A DNA stretch of 64,000 bases from CAZLWA01 sp964563165 (GTDB lineage Bacteria > CLD3 > SB21). The position numbers were made by a program, and so were the translations under genes. Each line of letters opens with the position of its first letter. Position 1 is the first letter of the stretch. Of the stretch, positions 59,079 through 64,000 are shown in pieces. Under the pieces are notes generated by a model. It was not told where the DNA came from. It ran no database searches and saw only the letters and a list, made by a program, of their open reading frames with translations. Where the stretch lies: contig CAZLWA010000072.1 of NCBI GenBank assembly GCA_964563165.1, positions 1 through 64,000 on the forward strand. The letters are read 5' to 3'.

Positions 59079-60552
59079 CCACCCTGAGATCTAATTGCTC
59101 CGCTTCTTGAACAACAATTTCCTTATCCAGGAACGGAATTCTTTTGTCTTTGACATATTGAAATTTTTCATGACCGCGTCCCGCGATAACCACCCAGTCC
59201 CCTTGCCTGGCCGTTTGCAGGCCTTTGCGGATGGCTTCCCGGCGATCGACCTCCACTTCAAAATTGTTCCGCTTGATGCCCTTGACTATATCCGCGATGA
59301 TGCGTTCAGGCTCCTCGTAGTGGATATCATCGGTCGTAACAATGACGTGGTCTGACAATCGTGAGGCTATTTCGCCCATGATCGGGCGCTTGGATGCATC
59401 GCGGCTTCCCGGACACCCGAAAATAGAGATGAGGCGTCCGTGCTTTCTTGCTTTGCTGACGGCGTCCAGAAGTTTTTCCAATCCATCCGGCGTGTGGGCA
59501 AAATCAATGAGGACGTTGAAATCCTGTATACGTATCCATTCCAGCCGACCGTCCGGCGCGGAAGCATCTTTGAATAAAGCGTCGGTCCTGGCGCCGTCAA
59601 AACCGAGCAGCCGCAGCGTCTCGCCGGCGGCCAACGCGTTGTACGCGTTATACTCGCCGATCATGGGCACGGTAAACACGTGATCGGCATTCCCTCGCCG
59701 GTAACGAACGGTCTGGGTGTGATCTTCCGATCTGATTTCCATCAATCGGGCATGGGTAGCCGCGTAGCCGTAGTCAAAAAAATTCTTATGATTGTCAAAT
59801 GTTTCCAGGATCTTCTTTCCATACGGATCGTCGGCATTAATCAACGCGCTGCCGTTTGGTGCGAGCATGGAAAAAAGCCGGAGCTTGGTTCTAAAATAAT
59901 CTTCCATGGTCGGATGAATTTCACGGTGCTCGAGCGTCAGATTGGTGAAAACCGCCGCGTCGAATTTCAGGCCCCAGACCCGTTTGTATTTCAACGCATG
60001 CGAAGACACTTCCATCACTACATATTGGGCGCCGCGGTCAATACCCTGCCGGAAAAACCGGTGGAGCTCGTACGCGGGCGGAGTCGTATAGTCGCTGTGT
60101 AGCCGCTCGCCGCAGATTTCAATACCGGTAGTTCCGATAAAAACGGTTTTTTGTGAAAATGCTTTCAAAAGCCGGTGGATAAAAGAAGCGGTGGTCGTTT
60201 TACCGTTGGTTCCGGTGATGCCGATGTACTTCAGGTTGGCATGATCCGTCCGGTAAAATCCGGCGGAAATTTCAGCCATGCTTTGATGAATATCCGTCAC
60301 CTGCACATACGCGCAATTTCCGCTCAGGGTTTCCGGGCACGGATTTTCAGAGACGATGACCGACGCACCGTTCTTGATCGCGTCGGGGATGAACGTATTT
60401 CCATCTGCCCGTTCTCCCCGGACCGCAAAAAATAGGAAATTCTGCGTGATTTTCCGCGAATCGGCGGAAAGCCCGTTGACGGAAATATCTGCGGCACCAT
60501 GTAGGTGTTTGATCAGCGAAGAATCGCGCAGGCGTTCGATGAGTGCATTCAT
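59068..60552 (-). CDS. murE: MurE-like UDP-MurNAc-tripeptide ligase
   Basis: A 494-residue Mur ligase with the MurE plan. N-terminal UDP-binding domain (GLSADSRKITQNFLFFAV), P-loop GITGTNGKTT (111-120), TTPPAYELHRFF and the carbamylated-Lys region RTKLRLF (Lys223). The C-terminal domain has FGCPGSRDASKRP and GRGHEKFQ. The amino-acid-selecting motif, DNPR in DAP-adding enzymes, reads DDIH (408-411) in VTTDDIHYEEPE. So the added amino acid may not be meso-DAP. The gene is isolated from other mur genes. Confidence 0.88.
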   Translation of the reverse strand: MNALIERLRDSSLIKHLHGAADISVNGLSADSRKITQNFLFFAVRGERADGNTFIPDAIKNGASVIVSENPCPETLSGNCAYVQVTDIHQSMAEISAGFYRTDHANLKYIGITGTNGKTTTASFIHRLLKAFSQKTVFIGTTGIEICGERLHSDYTTPPAYELHRFFRQGIDRGAQYVVMEVSSHALKYKRVWGLKFDAAVFTNLTLEHREIHPTMEDYFRTKLRLFSMLAPNGSALINADDPYGKKILETFDNHKNFFDYGYAATHARLMEIRSEDHTQTVRYRRGNADHVFTVPMIGEYNAYNALAAGETLRLLGFDGARTDALFKDASAPDGRLEWIRIQDFNVLIDFAHTPDGLEKLLDAVSKARKHGRLISIFGCPGSRDASKRPIMGEIASRLSDHVIVTTDDIHYEEPERIIADIVKGIKRNNFEVEVDRREAIRKGLQTARQGDWVVIAGRGHEKFQYVKDKRIPFLDKEIVVQEAEQLDLRVGKN

Positions 60553-60707
60553 GAAAAAAAATTAAGACTGTTGGAAAAGTCTTGAAAAATTAATCAATTT
60601 GTTTTCATTTTGCAAGGAAACAAAAATACACGGCTGGAACTCAACGGCTTCGCTCAGGATAAGCTCCGTCGGGTAGATCGCGGTAAAATAAAAATTATCT
60701 TGATAAA

Positions 60708-60926
60708 TTAATTGCTGTGAAAGCGTTCAACATGTTTGAAGATCGTGAGCAGGATTTCGTATCCTTGCAGGCTCTTGTCAGGCGGAAGGCTCCAATAGCA
60801 GGTTTTGTCGAACTTGCCAAAACCGGCATGGTATTCGGCTAACTTGAATTTGGCTTCGCCGATTTTCTTGTCATCGGTGCAGGCGATAACAAATATGATC
60901 CGTTTTTCCAAAGAAAGGCTTTTCAT
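60708..60926 (-). CDS. Small hypothetical protein
   Basis: A 72-residue protein (SLEKRIIFVIACTDDKKIGE, FDKTCYWSLPPDKSLQGYEI). No family recognised. Its start lies only seven bases beyond the stop of the membrane-protein gene upstream, suggesting cotranscription. It has a clear initiating ATG and AAGAGAA upstream. It could be a cytosolic partner of the membrane protein. Confidence 0.5.
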   Translation of the reverse strand: MKSLSLEKRIIFVIACTDDKKIGEAKFKLAEYHAGFGKFDKTCYWSLPPDKSLQGYEILLTIFKHVERFHSN

Positions 60927-60933
60927 GATTCTC

Positions 60934-61161
60934 TTAACTTTTAGTGCTTAGAATGAGTAAATAAAACGAGAGCAAGAGCATTCCGAATAAACCCACGGGA
61001 ATGAGGATTCCCGAGAATCCCGTCAGAATTGCCGGATAATAAAATATCAAAACGACGATAAAAATAATAGCACTCAAAAGGAGAAAACCTGTCATCCGCA
61101 GAAATACTCTGGTTTTCATCGTTATCACGTCTCCTTCAAGGTTTTGAGTCGTGGTTGTCAT
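60934..61161 (-). CDS. Small two-helix membrane protein
   Basis: A 75-residue protein with two membrane helices (LRMTGFLLLSAIIFIVVLIF and GILIPVGLFGMLLLSFYLLI). An internal ATG at 61119 preceded by GAAGGAG is an alternative start. No family recognised. Confidence 0.55.
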   Translation of the reverse strand: MTTTTQNLEGDVITMKTRVFLRMTGFLLLSAIIFIVVLIFYYPAILTGFSGILIPVGLFGMLLLSFYLLILSTKS

Positions 61162-61518
61162 AAATAATCCGGTAAGTTTTGATTCTGTGAACTAATATAC
61201 TGACTATTTATGCAGTTAGTGTGCCAATCTGCAGCTAAAGCTTAATATATTGTTATTAAAACGTTTATATGTTTGATATTCTAATTGATTCTTGATTAGT
61301 GCTGTCGCGTGGCAGCTGATATGTATCGTTATGAGACAATGCAGTTTTTGGCTTGATTTTTCTCATTCTTATAATTAAGTTGTATAAACAGATCAGAGCG
61401 CATTTAATCCTGCTGTTGATTTCAATCTGAGAATAACAGAACGGGAGTCAAGTACCATCGTTGGCTGTTCTGGTGAATCGTTATTTTCGCAGTGCATCAG
61501 GACTTAACTTGAGGAATT
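61162..61518. other. Gene-free AT-rich gap
   Basis: This 357-bp AT-rich stretch separates the divergent small membrane gene and the RmlD-like gene. I see no ORF with a start site, no hairpin terminator and no convincing promoter, though promoters for both directions must lie here. Confidence 0.5.
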
Positions 61519-62412
61519 ATGCCGGGCCGATTACTGATTACCGGAGGAACGGGAACACTAGGCAGTCATTTGGTTCGCCTGGCGTCGAAATCCGGAGTGT
61601 GGAGCGAGGTGCATGCGACGTATCATACGACCAATCCAAACTTTCACAAAGTTTTTTGGCATTATACGGATGCGCGAAACCTGACCCTTCCGCTATTGAA
61701 AAAAATCAACCCGCAGTACCTTATTCACACGCTCGCAATGACGTCTCCGGATGAATGCGAAAAGCGCAAACTGGATGCGTGGCAGATCAACGTCAAATCC
61801 GTTAATGAGATCATTGATTATTGTAATACGCATGAAACACGCTTGATATTCACCTCCAGCGACCAGGTGTTCGACGGCACAAAGGGCGCGTATTCCGAGG
61901 ACGATCAGCCGCACCCGATCAATTTTTACGGCGATTCAAAACTCGAGGCGGAAAATGAAATCAGCGAAAATCTCATAACCAAAAATCATGTCATCGCGCG
62001 CCTCGGCCTTCTCTACGGATTTAATTTGAACATGGGCGTCAATTTCTTTGAAACCCTTCATGTCGCACTCAAGAACCAAACGCCGATACGCTTATTCACG
62101 GATCAATTTCGTTCGATGATCAGTGCGATGAATGCGGCGGAGTGTTTATTGGAATTGGCCCAAAATAATTATAACGGCATGCTCCACGTCGCAGGTCCCG
62201 AAAAAATCAGCCGATATGACTTCGGTCTGCGACTGTGTCATCATGCCAAGACGCCCGTTTTGCCGATGTTAAAATCAAAAATGGACGAAGTGAAGGTGCT
62301 GGCGAAACGCCCCGCAGATGTCACGTTGAACATTGCCCGCGCCAAGGAAATACTGGAAACACGAATGCTTACCGTTGACGAAGGGCTTCGTCAAATCTTT
62401 AATAAGCAATAA
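61519..62412 (+). CDS. RmlD-like sugar nucleotide reductase (extended SDR)
   Basis: A 297-residue NAD(P)-binding protein: LLITGGTGTLGSHLVR, YLIHTLAMTSPDECE, IFTSSDQVFDGTKGAYSED and the catalytic YGDSK. This matches the RmlD/dTDP-4-dehydrorhamnose reductase branch, which also includes MAT2B-like proteins. No other rhamnose genes are nearby, so the substrate is uncertain. TTGAGGA precedes ATG. Confidence 0.85.
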   Translation: MPGRLLITGGTGTLGSHLVRLASKSGVWSEVHATYHTTNPNFHKVFWHYTDARNLTLPLLKKINPQYLIHTLAMTSPDECEKRKLDAWQINVKSVNEIIDYCNTHETRLIFTSSDQVFDGTKGAYSEDDQPHPINFYGDSKLEAENEISENLITKNHVIARLGLLYGFNLNMGVNFFETLHVALKNQTPIRLFTDQFRSMISAMNAAECLLELAQNNYNGMLHVAGPEKISRYDFGLRLCHHAKTPVLPMLKSKMDEVKVLAKRPADVTLNIARAKEILETRMLTVDEGLRQIFNKQ

Positions 62413-62474
62413 TCTTTATGTTTCATGATATTAATTAACAGTAACCGTCAATTTATAACATGGAGGAAAGAGAT

Positions 62475-62915
62475 ATGCCGGATCCGGGTGTAAATAAATT
62501 ACAGCCTTATTACAATCTGGTTGAACAAGTCATGACCGGTTTGGGAGCACCGATAGAGCAATGCCGTACCGTGGCAAACGGACAAGTTGTTCCGGGACAA
62601 TGGAACCTGTTGAAAGGTTCCGCCAACGTTTACGTGGACGTGTATGCCTCGACCGACGGCTATGCCTATTGCTGTATTGCGTCGCCGGTCATGAAAATCA
62701 CGACAGCGAAGTTGCAGGCGTTTTATGAAAAACTGCTCAAGCTGAATCATCAAATGTATGCGGCCAGTTTTTCGATCAATGAAGGCTGGATATGGCTGCG
62801 TATCGTGCGGGAATGTGCAGGGATGGATTTCAACGAGTGCCGCGCCATGTTTGACCGGGTGGGATGGTACGCCGATCAATACGACGATGAGCTGAAATCA
62901 GAATTCACAACGTAA
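62475..62915 (+). CDS. YbjN-domain protein
   Basis: A 146-residue protein from ATG 62475, set by GGAGG eight bases upstream (ATG 62460 would overlap it). The pattern LVEQVMTGLGAPIEQC, GSANVYVDVYASTDGYAYCC, KLLKLNHQMYAASFSINEGW and MFDRVGWYADQYDDELK matches the YbjN/type III chaperone-like fold. Probably a cytoplasmic chaperone or regulator; partner unknown. Confidence 0.75.
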   Translation: MPDPGVNKLQPYYNLVEQVMTGLGAPIEQCRTVANGQVVPGQWNLLKGSANVYVDVYASTDGYAYCCIASPVMKITTAKLQAFYEKLLKLNHQMYAASFSINEGWIWLRIVRECAGMDFNECRAMFDRVGWYADQYDDELKSEFTT

Positions 62916-62922
62916 CCGAAGC

Positions 62923-63177
62923 TCATTTCAGCCGTTTGGCCTGCGATGCCAGGTGTTCGATTCGTTTGGCGAAAATCTCCTGCGCTTCTTTCTTGTCTTC
63001 CGGAGTAAGACTTTCCAGGAATGATTTATAACTCCGGAGCGCGCTGGCAACGACGTTCTTCCCTTCGATCATTTCTATTTCATCTGCTCCGCCGCTCAAA
63101 GCAATGGTGAGCGTTTCCATCGCCTCCTTGATCTCACGTGCGAGAAAAACGGCTTGTTCTTTGGATTTGGCTTCCAT
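62923..63177 (-). CDS. Small helical protein
   Basis: An 84-residue, highly charged, mostly alpha-helical protein (EQAVFLAREIKEAMETLTIA, FLESLTPEDKKEAQEIFAKR). No family recognised. AAAGAGATAAT precedes ATG. It is convergent with the YbjN gene, and divergent from the peptidase gene. Confidence 0.55.
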   Translation of the reverse strand: MEAKSKEQAVFLAREIKEAMETLTIALSGGADEIEMIEGKNVVASALRSYKSFLESLTPEDKKEAQEIFAKRIEHLASQAKRLK

Positions 63178-63254
63178 AATTATCTCTTTTCTGCTTAAAT
63201 AGATAGATAAGCTTATCTCTTTTCAATTAAAATTGCAAAATAATTTCTTTTTTT

Positions 63255-64000
63255 ATGAAGACTGAGATCCGTTCGCTTATAAAAAAATATCATGATCAGT
63301 GCCTCAGCGTGCGCCGGCATATCCACGCGCATCCCGAACTCAGCCACAACGAACTTCAAACAGCTGAGTTTGTGGCGCATATTCTGGAAGAAGCCGGAAT
63401 AACAGTTACCCGCGGTATTGCCAAAACGGGATTGCTCGCAGTGATAGGAAACCCCGCCTCGAAAAGGAAGATCGTATTTCGCTGCGATCTGGATGCGCTT
63501 CAAGTCACGGAAGAAACGGGCGCGCCGTATGCCAGCAAGAACCCCGGCATCATGCATGCGTGCGGACACGACGTCCACACGGCTATTGTGACGGCGACCG
63601 CGCTGGTTTTGAATGAATTGAAAGACAAGATCAACGGACAAGTGAAATTTATTTTTCAGCCGGCCGAAGAGGCTTTGTCCGGAGGGGCGGAATTGGTTGT
63701 TCAGGAAGGCGTCGTGGATGACGTCGAAGCGGCGTTCGGGATCCATGTGGACCCGTCGGTGCCCGTCGGCCGATTCGGGCTGAAAGACGGCGCGATGATG
63801 GCGTCGGTAGATTTTTTGGACGTTACGATCGTGGGAAAAGGCGGGCACGGCGCGCGCCCGCATGAAACGGTGGACGCGCTCTTTGTCGCGTCGCAAGTGA
63901 TGAATGCGCTGTATCAAATCAGCGGCCGTTATTTCAGTCCGTTGGAAAACCCGACCGTCCTTTCCATTTGTCAATTCCACGGAGGCCATTCCCACAACGT
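63255..64000 (+). CDS. M20-family metal-dependent amidohydrolase/carboxypeptidase (3' cut by window edge)
   Basis: The first 248 codons of an IAL/HipO-type M20D peptidase run off the window. Visible: RRHIHAHPELSHNELQTAEF, FRCDLDALQVTEETG, metal ligands in MHACGHDVHTAIV, the catalytic Glu pair in FQPAEEALSGGAE, and FGIHVDPSVPVG. The dimerisation domain begins at VDFLDVTIVGKGGHGARPHE. It hydrolyses N-acyl amino acids or peptides; the substrate is not predictable from this part. Confidence 0.92.
   Translation, partial: MKTEIRSLIKKYHDQCLSVRRHIHAHPELSHNELQTAEFVAHILEEAGITVTRGIAKTGLLAVIGNPASKRKIVFRCDLDALQVTEETGAPYASKNPGIMHACGHDVHTAIVTATALVLNELKDKINGQVKFIFQPAEEALSGGAELVVQEGVVDDVEAAFGIHVDPSVPVGRFGLKDGAMMASVDFLDVTIVGKGGHGARPHETVDALFVASQVMNALYQISGRYFSPLENPTVLSICQFHGGHSHN

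Noticed and set aside
60560..60590. Fourth copy of the Rrf2 operator (TTAAGAC...GTCTTGA)
   Set aside because: The spacer is 10 bases rather than 6 and there is no -10 box in the matching place; more likely a small hairpin.

Overview
Organism and composition. The window looks like chromosome from an uncultured bacterium of the FCB group or a neighbouring lineage (Calditrichota, KSB1 or Ignavibacteria-like); this placement is an inference from gene content. The supporting signs are a clade II (Sec-type) nosZ with its nosL/D/F/Y set, a FISUMP-domain protein, WG-repeat and caspase/DUF4384 exported proteins, and many lipoproteins. Promoters are ordinary sigma70 type (TTGACA-N17-TATAAT or TATATT) and Shine-Dalgarno sites are common, which argues against Bacteroidota proper. 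There are no IS elements, rRNA genes or CRISPR arrays.

Layout. 1-360: three tRNAs (Cys partial, Leu, Val). 347-9676: an accessory block bounded by a 34-bp perfect direct repeat that includes the 3' end of tRNA-Val. It carries two secreted caspase-like proteases, two lipoproteins with WG or FGPF repeats, and a FISUMP protein. 9.7-18.6 kb: a patchwork of acquired cargo, with a broken toxin-antitoxin pair, a DM9 protein, DDAH, a peroxiredoxin, an ArsR regulator, duplicated SRPBCC genes, a hydrolase, RibD-like and DUF1801 proteins and a VOC fragment. 18.6-25.3 kb: an SOS mutagenesis cassette (SRAP divergent from lexA - unknown gene - Y-family polymerase - dnaE2) with a palindromic operator on a near-perfect lexA promoter. 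25.3-32.8 kb: a DUF4384/LPP20 protein and a caspase remnant, then a TetR-HlyD-ABC-ABC-permease-permease exporter on the minus strand.

Core metabolism. 33.0-43.9 kb is one plus-strand run: hemerythrin, had, a bzdNOPQ-type ATP-dependent benzoyl-CoA reductase, an SDR, oah, a B12-binding radical SAM protein and a thiolase. This is most of the anaerobic benzoyl-CoA pathway; the dienoyl-CoA hydratase (dch) is not in the window. 44.0-53.9 kb is a nitrous oxide reduction locus: an Rrf2 regulator with three candidate cluster cysteines, the di-iron repair protein RIC/ScdA, a cytochrome c lipoprotein, nosZ, a membrane protein, nosL, a fasciclin lipoprotein, tryptophanase, nosD, nosF and nosY. 54-64 kb holds maeB, small membrane proteins, TonB, rpsT, a murE-like ligase, an RmlD-like reductase, YbjN and a partial M20 peptidase.

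How they may work together. The same inverted repeat (TTAAGAC-N6-GTCTTAA, with up to one arm mismatch) sits at the same place relative to the -10 box in front of the hemerythrin/benzoyl-CoA run, the Rrf2 gene and the RIC gene. The sequence therefore suggests one Rrf2 regulon linking nitrosative/nitrous-oxide physiology to anaerobic aromatic degradation. This is the strongest candidate here for an undescribed system. The repeat-bounded caspase island is the second.
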